This document shows positions 44,401-51,818 of a stretch of DNA of 64,000 nucleotides, piece by piece; the stretch's first letter is position 1; each line of letters starts with the position of its first letter. The DNA comes from Bacteroidales bacterium (GTDB lineage Bacteria; Bacteroidota; Bacteroidia; Bacteroidales; JAADJA01). A model generated the notes under the pieces. That model worked only from the letters and a program-made list of their open reading frames with translations, searched no databases and had not been told where the DNA came from. The translations under genes were made by a program, and so were the position numbers. The stretch lies in contig JADHVR010000005.1 of NCBI GenBank assembly GCA_016783885.1, positions 1 to 64,000 on the forward strand. The letters run 5' to 3'.

Positions 44401-45555
44401 TTTAAATTAATAAATTTCGGAAGCGAAAGAATTTATAGCGTCAGGCTGATTAAAAACTACATGCCGGATTCGTTTAAAGACAGGATTAATGAGTTAGAAA
44501 AAACCGGTACGCATATATTCGTTACAAATTTATCCAGAGTTGATAAGAATACCTTTCTTATAAACAGGTATAAAAATAACAATATTGTTAAATTGGACTG
44601 GCAGGATATTAAATCGTGTGAAGAAAAAATCAGGGTTGCCATTCTTGAGAAGAAGAAACGAATATTCATTAATAATTTCGGTGACGATTACAGGGATGTT
44701 TTATTGAATAAGAAGAAATTAAGGATATTGAACAAACTTTTACAAATTGAGGATGCACAAATAATTATCTCCTCCGTTGTTTCGCCCGAACGGATAATGT
44801 CGTTTTATGTCGAGAAAATCCATGAAACGGAAAAAAACAAAAGGACAAGCCTTGAATCGGATTATTATTTATACAAAGAAATTCTTAACCGGTTTGTAGT
44901 ATTGAATTTCCCTGTTATTCTATCTGAAAGAGAAATTAATGAAACCAATGAAGATAAACACGAAAGTATTGATGATTTTATAGATAAGGAAATGCAATAC
45001 AGTGATTACCTGTTAAAACAAAAAAAGATCATAAAAGATTATTCTGATACATGGAAATCAAAAAAAGACGGGAATAATATTAAAGAATTAATTATTTCAA
45101 AAATTATGAACATTGCTGCACCATATTATTCCGATCTTCTTAACTCCTGCACACTCGAAGAAAAATATGTACTATTCGATCTTGCAGATGATATGATTTT
45201 GAATCCAAAAAATACCGAAACGATTTATACTTTGCTTGATAAGGGTTTGTTAATTTTAAATAAGGATCAAATATTAGTAATGAGTGAAAGTTTCAGGAGA
45301 TTTTTCTTAAGCAATATAAACAAGAAAGATATTCAAAGAATAGAAAAAGAGCTAACACAAACAGGAAGATGGTTCGGCTTAAAAACTCCTTTGATATTAA
45401 TAATAATAGGGCTTTTTATATTTATAGCCATAGCCAAGCAGGATTTCCTTGAAGACCTTAACACCTTATTTATTGTAATCGGAGGTGGCGTTGCATTATT
45501 ATCAGGCATTCTTGGGCTATTGTCGAAAGGGACTGCCATGCAGGGGATAAAATAG
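41470..45555 (+). CDS. very large polytopic membrane protein with Cache-like sensor and STAND-like C-terminus
   Basis: About 1361 residues from the ATG at 41470, chosen because the frame's first 18 codons overlap the promoter area. Layout: transmembrane helix near 10-30; an extracytoplasmic region to about 280; a helix pair near 285-350; a second extracytoplasmic domain that is dCache/PAS-like (FCLIDETGKVWFHSDKNRN); a multi-helix membrane block about 590-830; another extracytoplasmic loop; a helix near 975; and a cytoplasmic region about 1000-1310. The last part resembles STAND/AAA ATPases: KKKRIFINNFGDDYRDVL as a degenerate Walker B, AQIIISSVVSPERIM as sensor 1, then a winged-helix-like LLDKGLLILNKDQILVM. 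No GxxxxGK P-loop is seen. Two final helices follow. Function unknown, probably a membrane sensor. Confidence 0.6.
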   Translation: MITINKSRNLWIILITIALIGISYLLYLNVYVSNNENRMIKTRYRVLSQIGKNITEKKDGYYKNAKYFKDLVQSDVEEKIDSLIKLIQSQKRSNKDEVSQKISKQDSLREVFDIIKERSSSINKNIDIDYVIKKDPYSISFIEEQSLFELPIHLSLKTSFDVFMEPLLRDDVFDGLIIIRDSSVAYNSLNTNMLLSPVDTLFIKIKDLKSGLIKEIVNIPGSEGQSINYIYSASLTEIEILNTKYKLFLEPVHISQDEWWYLGGLLEEKTYNSEKRRLSPGIIIFLSLVLLIILLGMPVIKLIVMGSKEHLHTNNITSSALSVVLGSAFVLLFILYFSMNRVNSRNNDKQLKQLADTISDSFIKELKTIYSQLETYDSDFNITYQDDTIINKILTKQNNDDNIKQLYPEIYSFLDYAFWADSDGQQKMELNPFKKKGKLISIAKRNYFKNKDKWLLPGDKRDSLFMLESISSLSSGINKAAISKRSNKDTLEVIAITTRLHSVIDPVLPKDYGFCLIDETGKVWFHSDKNRNMHENFIDESNKNNFLKAAIYSHIAKPINLYYYNRLNRAYIKPFENIPLFLLTFYDKKLNQSAGAQIITFTSLLITTLFFLLFIQIILLLLINRKQSGSDNINLIMDWSRPKVKYKDIYIKLILYNASVFVMLMAFMYFTKGYIAVFMIFIAIPVIFANSYSVINEISLNKLFSDRFIRATAILVFLLNIAAFIIVKTQYENFILLLVFQLVLLLMPLSYKMTREEFFERYQAEKYFKKYILFLFSLLLIISIIPTLKFFEVAYDQEKIIRLKHHQLYLTKKKENRNLELSKYYESIDDPKNEIQEKRTKLGVYTNFFQSARFSDTIVIKNDAKKNGYQNYNYWDSLVCFIRPFLDPSVIENKYLVFPASSDTSWSWTNNKNKLQLKYTSLTENIDSLKPINRFVVSDTFDSNFLIPFVGLQNRQLLQVVFNLIFWIIVGALLFFFFKLINFGSERIYSVRLIKNYMPDSFKDRINELEKTGTHIFVTNLSRVDKNTFLINRYKNNNIVKLDWQDIKSCEEKIRVAILEKKKRIFINNFGDDYRDVLLNKKKLRILNKLLQIEDAQIIISSVVSPERIMSFYVEKIHETEKNKRTSLESDYYLYKEILNRFVVLNFPVILSEREINETNEDKHESIDDFIDKEMQYSDYLLKQKKIIKDYSDTWKSKKDGNNIKELIISKIMNIAAPYYSDLLNSCTLEEKYVLFDLADDMILNPKNTETIYTLLDKGLLILNKDQILVMSESFRRFFLSNINKKDIQRIEKELTQTGRWFGLKTPLILIIIGLFIFIAIAKQDFLEDLNTLFIVIGGGVALLSGILGLLSKGTAMQGIK

Positions 45556-45952
45556 TGAGATAAGAGTTTTTAAGGTTTAAAGTTGAGTCCATTCCGAAAA
45601 ATCATTTTTAATTAATCATAATCACCTTACCAAACCGGTTTTTTGACCTTAACCCAAAAATCGCTCAAAAAGAACGTATCTCTTTCTGTCCGAAGGCTTT
45701 AGCCGATAAAAATACGTAATATTACACATTGATTTTACGTATATTCCCGCATGCAAATTGAGTATTTTCCCTATTTTTTATTCTATTTTGTGTGTTTAAC
45801 TTTGTTGCGTAATTTGAAATTAAATATAACTGATTATTCAATATCATAAGAAAAGGAGGAAAAACAAAAAAAAATTGTTTAAAGTGATAATAAAAATCGT
45901 TTTATCGTTCTTTACATTACTTACTTACTGTTGATGAAAATATTGCAGATAT
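45556..45952. other. 397-bp gene-poor stretch
   Basis: No gene is seen. It holds copy 2 of the 45-bp repeat (45731-45775) and AT-rich DNA with an AGGAGG-like purine run near 45853. It leads into the T9SS-domain remnant. Confidence 0.5.
45731..45775 (+). repeat. 45-bp dispersed repeat, copy 2
   Basis: Plus-strand counterpart of 24891-24935, sharing ATTCCCGCATGCAAATTG. Both copies lie in noncoding DNA. Confidence 0.6.
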
Positions 45953-46166
45953 GTAAACATCAATTTATACAACAAAGATGTGTACGTTTTTGTAAATGAA
46001 AACACAAAATAATTATATCATAGTTTATAACACGATGGGGCAAAAAGTTGCAAATGCAACCATCAACAATGTATAGATAAGATCACTCTTGAAAAGAGCG
46101 CCTGTTACGTTGTAAAAGTGCTGAGTGACGAAAGTATAGGTAACGAGTAAAGTTTTTATTAAATAA
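45953..46166 (+). pseudogene. decayed T9SS C-terminal sorting domain
   Basis: Three frames together spell a typical sorting domain: VNINLYNKDVYVFVNENTK, then YIIVYNTMGQKVANATINNV, then DKITLEKSACYVVKVLSDES, and finally KVFIK-stop at 46149-46166. Each join is a small indel and stops interrupt the frames. The VYNTMGQKV and YVVKVLSD motifs are diagnostic of type A domains. The rest of the cargo gene is gone. Confidence 0.8.
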
Positions 46167-46180
46167 ACCTCTTCTCTTCC

Positions 46181-46211
46181 CCAAGCTCCCTCCAAACGGA
46201 GGGGAGTTTGG
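46181..46211. repeat. GC-rich hairpin
   Basis: CCAAGCTCCCTCC (46181-46193) and GGAGGGGAGTTTGG (46198-46211) form a stem around AAAC. It is related to the hairpin at 34226-34248. Its right end carries the TTG that serves as a -33 element for the next gene. Confidence 0.5.
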
Positions 46212-46239
46212 TATGGATATAATAAATTTAGTATCTTTG
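46208..46239 (+). promoter_or_regulatory. promoter of the small 46.3-kb gene
   Basis: TTG at 46208-46210, 21-bp spacer, TATCTTTG at 46232-46239: both elements of the Bacteroidota sigma-ABfr promoter at usual spacing. The ATG is 20 bp downstream. Confidence 0.6.
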
Positions 46240-46259
46240 TAAAATCACTTAAAATAATA

Positions 46260-46640
46260 ATGAAAAAGCTATTCAGGAAAATAGTATTATTCATCGTTAT
46301 CTGTTTTGCAGCAATCCTGATCAACTTCTCTGCATTAGGAATGACAGAAAGGTATGAACGCAGGGAAAAGAAACATGGTCTTGACCCGGATTCCATTGAA
46401 ATGATAGATCGGCAGGTTTTCAAATACCTGAATAATACTTTCTTCTTCGACCTTCCTTTACAACGCTTAATCGAAAAACCTGAAATTTACGTTTATGATG
46501 ACAACAAAGGAACAGGACAAAAGCATATCTACAGGTTCAAAACCTTTACTACCTGTCAATTGAAGTTCGAGTTGATTAACTATGTGCGGTTTTATCCATT
46601 ACGATTACCGGAGAGAACATTAATTATTCAGTATGAATAA
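46260..46640 (+). CDS. small membrane-anchored or exported protein, unknown
   Basis: A 126-residue protein with hydrophobic N-terminus (residues 8-27, IVLFIVICFAAILINFSAL), then a polar region with RYERREKKHGLDPDSIEMIDRQVFKYLNN and a beta-rich end (HIYRFKTFTTCQLKFELINYVRFY). No family is recognised. The start is supported by a well-placed promoter. It converges on ddl with a shared terminator. Confidence 0.6.
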   Translation: MKKLFRKIVLFIVICFAAILINFSALGMTERYERREKKHGLDPDSIEMIDRQVFKYLNNTFFFDLPLQRLIEKPEIYVYDDNKGTGQKHIYRFKTFTTCQLKFELINYVRFYPLRLPERTLIIQYE

Positions 46641-46672
46641 AAAATCCGATAACTCACAGTTTTCGGATTTTT
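46640..46672. terminator. bidirectional rho-independent-like terminator
   Basis: AAAAATCCGA (46640-46649) and TCGGATTTTT (46663-46672) form a 10-bp stem with A/T tracts on both sides. They sit exactly between the converging stop codons of the small gene and ddl. Confidence 0.75.
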
Positions 46673-47644
46673 TTATACTTCCTCCACCATCATCGAAAAC
46701 AACTCTTCGAGCGACAACCCGTAACTTCTCGCCATTTTCGGGACAATACTTGCTTCGGTGAGTCCGGGAATGGTGTTCACCTCTAAGAAATACAAACCCG
46801 AATCATTAAAAATATAATCGAACCTAACCACTCCTTTGCAATTCAGCTTTTCATAAAGCAAGGCTGAGGTTTCTTTGCAACTTATTTCCACATCACTTGA
46901 AATCCTGGCAGGAACTACCTCTTCTGCCAGCGCGGGGTCATACTTTGATTCAAAATCGAAAAACTCCTTTTTACAGATAATTTCCAAAACAGGAAAAATG
47001 ATGAGTTTTCCTTTGTGTTGTATAATACTACAGGTTATCTCCCGTCCTTCAATATATTCTTCAATCAATATTTCATCATCTTCCGCAAATGCCTTTTTAA
47101 TTGCCGGTTCAAGTTCTTCCTGATTATGGACTTTCGACATGCCCACACTTGAACCTCCGTTGTTGGGTTTTACAAAAACAGGGAGATTGAATTTTTGCAA
47201 TATGTCAGAAATATCGGGTCTGTTTGATTTAACAAGGTGAATACTTCTCGGAGTTGCAACATCGAAATTCAGAATATAATTTTTGCAGAAATACTTATTG
47301 AAAGTTAGTGCCGAAGTTGCCTGATTGCATGATGTATAAGGGATGCCGAGCATATCAAAATATCCTTGCAGCTTCCCGTCCTCGCCGGGTGTGCCGTGAA
47401 TAGCTATAAAAACGCAGTCGAACCGGATTTTCTCTGATTTAATTGTTAAAGAAAAATCATTTTTATCAATGAGTATTTTCTGATTCCTTTCATCTTTATA
47501 ATACCAGTCTTTGCCATTTATTAAAATCGGATAGATATTATACTTTTTGTTGTCAAGATATTTTTTAACCACCTGTCCGCTCTGAACCGAAATTTCGAAT
47601 TCACCGGAATAACCACCTGATAATACTGCAATGTTCTTTTTCAT
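46673..47644 (-). CDS. ddl: D-alanine--D-alanine ligase
   Basis: A 323-residue ATP-grasp ligase making D-Ala-D-Ala for peptidoglycan. AVLSGGYSGEFEISVQSG is the N-terminal signature. FIAIHGTPGEDGKLQGYFDMLGIPYT binds substrate. PVFVKPNNGGSSVGMSKV is the ATP-grasp loop. EEYIEGREITCSI and FLEVNTIPGLTEASIVPKM close the active site. In many Bacteroidota ddl neighbours PASTA and RluD genes; here those genes follow at 48.8 kb on the other strand, after a cassette insertion. Confidence 0.95.
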   Translation of the reverse strand: MKKNIAVLSGGYSGEFEISVQSGQVVKKYLDNKKYNIYPILINGKDWYYKDERNQKILIDKNDFSLTIKSEKIRFDCVFIAIHGTPGEDGKLQGYFDMLGIPYTSCNQATSALTFNKYFCKNYILNFDVATPRSIHLVKSNRPDISDILQKFNLPVFVKPNNGGSSVGMSKVHNQEELEPAIKKAFAEDDEILIEEYIEGREITCSIIQHKGKLIIFPVLEIICKKEFFDFESKYDPALAEEVVPARISSDVEISCKETSALLYEKLNCKGVVRFDYIFNDSGLYFLEVNTIPGLTEASIVPKMARSYGLSLEELFSMMVEEV

Positions 47645-47663
47645 TTTTCGTTTGGTAAAACTA

Positions 47664-47671
47664 CAAAAATA
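47664..47671 (-). promoter_or_regulatory. -7 box TATTTTTG of ddl
   Basis: Minus-strand TAnnTTTG match 20 bp before the ddl ATG. A plus-strand TATCTTTG at 47714-47721 makes the region divergent. Confidence 0.45.
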
Positions 47672-47713
47672 TGTTAAATATAAAAAGCCCTTAGGAGAAA
47701 ATGAATTTTTAAA

Positions 47714-47721
47714 TATCTTTG
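47714..47721 (+). promoter_or_regulatory. -7 box TATCTTTG upstream of the solitary cassette
   Basis: TAnnTTTG match about 80 bp before the cassette boundary. A host promoter here could transcribe any inserted cassette gene. Confidence 0.45.
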
Positions 47722-47802
47722 CCTGTTAATGATGAATAAACTTCACCTTTAGCAGGGTACATTAGAAGAAAGAGGGGATGTTTACTTATACCATATAAAC
47801 AA

Positions 47803-47811
47803 GTTAGGTGC
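47803..47811 (+). other. cassette 4 left boundary (R' box)
   Basis: GTTAGGTGC begins with GTTAGGT, an exact GTTRRRY core site. It is complementary at 8 of 9 bases to GCACCTAAT at 48475-48483. The gene's ATG lies 6 bp inside, which is typical for integron cassettes. Confidence 0.6.
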
Positions 47812-47817
47812 AAGACA

Positions 47818-48495
47818 ATGAAAACTATGAGAAAATTACAATTAATAATCATTTTGTCATTGTTAATATTAATGGAAGGAAAGTCACAAATAAGTGACAA
47901 AGAGGAAGACTGTAATATAATTTCAATAGAACAGTTTAAGAAATTAGAAAATTATAGTGACATAGTTAATAAACTTAAGGAAGAAAACCGAATAGATGTT
48001 ACTGATGCAGCCCATATTAAAATGGTAAGTAGTCATAGTTTTGTTGCTTTTAAACAGACTCCTGATTCCATTATAAATCAACATGGTAAAATTAATGAAG
48101 GTGACGTTAGTTTAATTTATCAGATTTCAATTAATAATAGTGATTATATAATAATAATATCAGCATATTTGGGCTTTTGTCATTCATTTAGATATGACAT
48201 ATCACTGAATAGACTTGAGAGAATCGCAAATAAGGGGAGTATAATCTTATCTGGTGCGGAAGCGATTAGACATAAAAAAATAGACAATTTAGTAATTGTC
48301 TTATTTGCTGAGAATAAATATTACGAAATTGGTAATTGGATTAAATATTATTCTTTGGATTTGAACAGCAATACTTTTACCCATACAAAAAATTGCAGGA
48401 TAGTTGATAATGAAGAGGAATGCAAAGAAATAAAGCAAATTGATTTAAATAAATATATAAGATATGAAAGTCCAGCACCTAATAAAGGCTCATAG
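47818..48495 (+). CDS. exported protein of unknown function in solitary cassette 4
   Basis: A 225-residue protein with signal peptide about 1-24 (LIIILSLLILMEGKSQ). The mature part is a mixed alpha/beta domain: VTDAAHIKMVSSHSFVAF, SLIYQISINNSDYIIIISAY, LGFCHSFRYDISLNRLERI and HKKIDNLVIVLFAENKYYEI. No family is recognised. Either ATG (47818 or 47827) could start it. The final codons overlap the R'' box of the attC-like site, as in the nuclease cassette. It is the sole gene of its cassette. Confidence 0.6.
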   Translation: MKTMRKLQLIIILSLLILMEGKSQISDKEEDCNIISIEQFKKLENYSDIVNKLKEENRIDVTDAAHIKMVSSHSFVAFKQTPDSIINQHGKINEGDVSLIYQISINNSDYIIIISAYLGFCHSFRYDISLNRLERIANKGSIILSGAEAIRHKKIDNLVIVLFAENKYYEIGNWIKYYSLDLNSNTFTHTKNCRIVDNEEECKEIKQIDLNKYIRYESPAPNKGS

Positions 48496-48606
48496 TGCAT
48501 GCCGCAAGTTGTTGTAAATATGACCATTGAGTGCAAAAATAAATATATTTGTAAATAGAAAAATATTACTGGAAAAGCGGTACGCACCATAGCCTAAACG
48601 TCAGAC
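48475..48606 (+). repeat. attC-like recombination site 4
   Basis: R'' GCACCTAA (48475-48482); L'' AGGCTCATAGTGCATGCCGC (48486-48505); L' GCGGTACGCACCATAGCCT (48577-48595); R' GTCAGAC (48600-48606). L''/L' pair at 16 of 19 positions with one unpaired C after GGCT, the same place as in site 1, 44 kb away. The 132-bp length fits attC. This supports one site family. Confidence 0.65.
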
Positions 48607-48806
48607 CGTACAAAAACCCCCTTTTATCAACAAGAATTTGTTTGCAAAAACAGAGAACCATTTCAAGCAGATCCAATAATTTTAAACATCATTCCGAAGC
48701 TTCGGGATCATACATCAAACTTTTTTATCTTTGCCACTGCATAAGCAATATTTCAGTGATTTTGAAGTTATAAAGAAAATTTTAAAAGGAGTATTCATCC
48801 GGGTCC
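48607..48806. other. leader region of the PASTA operon with small palindrome and promoter
   Basis: CCGAAGCTTCGG (48694-48705) is a perfect palindrome related to the one at 10005. A TATCTTTG -7 box at 48726-48733 gives a 73-nt leader to the PASTA gene. Confidence 0.45.
48726..48733 (+). promoter_or_regulatory. -7 box TATCTTTG of the PASTA operon
   Basis: TAnnTTTG match upstream of the three-gene operon 48807-52865. No clear -33. Confidence 0.5.
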
Positions 48807-49679
48807 ATGCAAATATCGAAATTTGGAAAGAGCGATTTTCTGAGATTTATATTAAGTAAGAAGTTTTTTTTAAATCTTGGCATTTCTATTATTTTACTGC
48901 TAATTATGTTGCTCCTGGCACTTAAGTTCCTTGACATTTATACACGGCACGGCAAAGAAATAACTGTTCCTGATTTTTACGGGATGACGTTTACTGAAAT
49001 TGATTCGGCGAAATACAACAGGCAGTTCGATTTTTTTATCATTGATTCGTTATACGACGAAGATAACATGAAGGGATCTATTGTAATACAGGAACCCCTG
49101 CCCGGCTCAAAAGTGAAAAAAGGAAGGAACATATACGTTACTATTGTTGCTTCAACACCGGAGCAGGTGATAATGCCAGATTTAAAGGATTTAACCTTAC
49201 GACAGGCAATTAATATTTTGGAATCGGGTAAATTGAAAGCAGGAAGATTGATATATTCACCCAGCTTTGATAAAAACGCCGTGCTTGAGCAATTATTCAA
49301 AGGTGATACTATTATGCCGGGCGATACTTTAAAAAAGGGTTCGCTTATCGATCTTATCATAGGCACAGGTGAACGATTCTATAAGATACCCATTCCTTTC
49401 CTGATTGGTAAAACGAGAGAAGAAGCCATATACGACCTAAATATTGCTTCGTTTAACCTGGGAAACGAATTTTATATGGATAGTATTAGGGATGAACATG
49501 CCAGGGTATTTATGCAGGAGCCTGTGTGGGATTCGGATATGCCATATTATCCGGGCGATTCAATACATCTTTGGTATAAATCGGAGGAATTTTTTAATTT
49601 TGATGAATATTTAAAAACTTTTTTACCTGATACACTAAAAGTTGACAGTATTAAAGTTTCAACTTTAATCAGTAATTGA
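48807..49679 (+). CDS. PASTA-domain membrane protein
   Basis: A 290-residue protein with a cytoplasmic N-terminus, one transmembrane helix (residues 23-50, FLNLGISIILLLIMLLLALKF) and three PASTA domains: ITVPDFYGMTFTEIDSAK, VIMPDLKDLTLRQAINILE and YKIPIPFLIGKTREEAIYDL. PASTA repeats in other bacteria bind peptidoglycan stem peptides or act as spacers in kinases and penicillin-binding proteins; no kinase domain is attached here. A role in cell-wall sensing or assembly fits. It is the first gene of an operon, with 4 bp to the next start. Confidence 0.9.
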   Translation: MQISKFGKSDFLRFILSKKFFLNLGISIILLLIMLLLALKFLDIYTRHGKEITVPDFYGMTFTEIDSAKYNRQFDFFIIDSLYDEDNMKGSIVIQEPLPGSKVKKGRNIYVTIVASTPEQVIMPDLKDLTLRQAINILESGKLKAGRLIYSPSFDKNAVLEQLFKGDTIMPGDTLKKGSLIDLIIGTGERFYKIPIPFLIGKTREEAIYDLNIASFNLGNEFYMDSIRDEHARVFMQEPVWDSDMPYYPGDSIHLWYKSEEFFNFDEYLKTFLPDTLKVDSIKVSTLISN

Positions 49680-49683
49680 TATA

Positions 49684-51807
49684 ATGAAAAAATTTATTAT
49701 ATATCTTTTTATTCTAATTTTTCCTTTTGTAACTTTTAGCCAGGAATACCTTACCGGCTTAGTTGGCAATCCTGTTATTAAAAGTTATTTAAAGAAAAAA
49801 AACGCAATACCTCAGTTTAAATCCTATATAAAGGAGTACCCGCCTATCAGCCTGCCTTTTTTTGATGATTTTTCATATCCGGGAGTTTACCCTGATACAA
49901 GCCTCTGGATAGATAATGAAGCTTATGTAAATTCTCACTTCGCTATTTTCCCGGTGAATTACGGTGTGGCAACTTTTGACGTTCTGGATGCTAATGGTGA
50001 TTTATATCCCGAAGCAGGTTCGTTTCCATTTATTGCGGATCATTTGACTTCTTATCCTATTCGTTTAGATTCTATCATCGATGAAAATTATAAAATTACA
50101 CCGGCTGATTCCATATATTTCAGTTTTTATTATCAGCCGCAGGGTAGGGGCGATATTCCCTTATCTTATGATTCCCTTGTGCTTGATTTTGGAATTTATA
50201 ACGGAGATACAGTGTTTGCCTGGATTGATTCGGTTCTGGTATATGGATATGAATATTTAAACCCGGGGGAAGATTATATTCCACCATTATCAAAAATACA
50301 ACCACCATTGGCATGTGATACAAGTATGTGGTACACTTTATTGGATACCTTATTTTATAATGATTCGATAATGATTCCCTGTGATTCGGTTTTTGTATTA
50401 GACACTGAATGGGCTTCGGTATGGAGCGCCGAAGGAGATTCGATAGATGTGTTTATTGAAGAAAACGATGTTTATTTTAAAAGGGTGATGATACCTGTTA
50501 CTGATACAGCCTGGCTGAAGAAAGATTTTCAGTTCCGGTTTATGAATTACGGAAGCCTGTCGGTTATAAATAGCTGGCAGAGCAATACTGACCAATGGAA
50601 TGTTGATATGGTTTATCTGAATATAAACAGGTCGAAAGATGATATTTATTTAAGAGATATTTGTTTTACCGAGAATTCTCAGAGTTTTATTAAAGATTAT
50701 TATTCCATGCCTTTCCGGCAATATGATTATTATTTTCAAAAAGATACGATAGAAATTTATGCTCATAATCTTGATTCGGCAGATCATACATGTACTTACA
50801 CTTATTATGTTCAGAACCAGGAGGGAGATACTTTACCCGCGTTTCATTATGATGGATTTACCGGTATAATGAATCCTTATTTTAATCAAACTATTTCTGA
50901 GATACAGCCTTTTGTCAAACCGCCTGTAAACTATTTTTTTACTTCGACAATTGAAGATAGTGTAAAGTACAGGATAAGCCATGTTATTTATGATGCGGAT
51001 TCTGTAACAATTGGCGATACAATGGTATTTCACCAGCAATTCAGTAATTACTTTGCTTACGACGACGGAACAGCCGAAGTTGGATATGGGTTATCACCGG
51101 CTGGCGCTAAACTGGCATACAAGTTCAATTTGGAATATCCGGATACGCTCAGAGGAGTACAAATGTTTTTCAATAAAACTATGAATAATGCTAATGACAG
51201 ATCAATTGATATTTGTGTTTGGAACGATGACAACGGCAAGCCGGGATATTTAATTTATGCATGGGAAAATCGAAAACCCGTGTTTAATAATGGATTTAAT
51301 GTATTTCATACTTATATCTTTCCTGAATACCTTGTTCTCGGTGCCGGAATGTTTTATGTCGGTTGGATTCAATCGGCTAATGTGAATATGAATGTCGGGT
51401 TCGACAGAAATACAAATTCACGGACAAAGATATTTTATAATGTTAACGGAACATGGATAAATTCAAGTTTTGGGGGTTCGTTGATGGTAAGACCCGTGGT
51501 AGGAAAAGCGCTTACCGGAAATATAACGGCATACAAAAGTCAGCCTGCTGATCTTGAGATATATCCGAATCCGCCTGCAAGCAACGGGTTAATCAGCCTG
51601 ATTCTTCCTTCAGGTTATTCCGACCCTGAAAAACAAAAGTACCTCACAGTAAGAATTTTTGATATCTGCGGGAAAATAATATTCTCAGAACCTTATTCCG
51701 AAAAACCGTTAAATGTTAGCATTTTAAAGCATGGATTGTATATTGTAAATCTTTTTGATGCGTCTTACACCAAGAATTACAGCGCTAAACTGCTCATTTT
51801 TAAATGA
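49684..51807 (+). CDS. large secreted protein with T9SS sorting domain
   Basis: A 707-residue secreted protein. Signal peptide 1-19 (ending TFSQ). Most of the length is beta-rich with Tyr and Asp enrichment (ISLPFFDDFSYPGVYPDTSLW near 56-76 is a segment seen at the start of many Bacteroidota cargo proteins). Residues 615-707 are the sorting domain: LEIYPNPPASNGLISLILPSG, VRIFDICGKIIFSEPYSEKP and SILKHGLYIVNLFDASYTK. No enzyme motif was recognised. It sits between PASTA and RluD genes with gaps of 4 and 11 bp, so it is cotranscribed with them. Confidence 0.8.
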   Translation: MKKFIIYLFILIFPFVTFSQEYLTGLVGNPVIKSYLKKKNAIPQFKSYIKEYPPISLPFFDDFSYPGVYPDTSLWIDNEAYVNSHFAIFPVNYGVATFDVLDANGDLYPEAGSFPFIADHLTSYPIRLDSIIDENYKITPADSIYFSFYYQPQGRGDIPLSYDSLVLDFGIYNGDTVFAWIDSVLVYGYEYLNPGEDYIPPLSKIQPPLACDTSMWYTLLDTLFYNDSIMIPCDSVFVLDTEWASVWSAEGDSIDVFIEENDVYFKRVMIPVTDTAWLKKDFQFRFMNYGSLSVINSWQSNTDQWNVDMVYLNINRSKDDIYLRDICFTENSQSFIKDYYSMPFRQYDYYFQKDTIEIYAHNLDSADHTCTYTYYVQNQEGDTLPAFHYDGFTGIMNPYFNQTISEIQPFVKPPVNYFFTSTIEDSVKYRISHVIYDADSVTIGDTMVFHQQFSNYFAYDDGTAEVGYGLSPAGAKLAYKFNLEYPDTLRGVQMFFNKTMNNANDRSIDICVWNDDNGKPGYLIYAWENRKPVFNNGFNVFHTYIFPEYLVLGAGMFYVGWIQSANVNMNVGFDRNTNSRTKIFYNVNGTWINSSFGGSLMVRPVVGKALTGNITAYKSQPADLEIYPNPPASNGLISLILPSGYSDPEKQKYLTVRIFDICGKIIFSEPYSEKPLNVSILKHGLYIVNLFDASYTKNYSAKLLIFK

Positions 51808-51818
51808 GGTAAATAATT

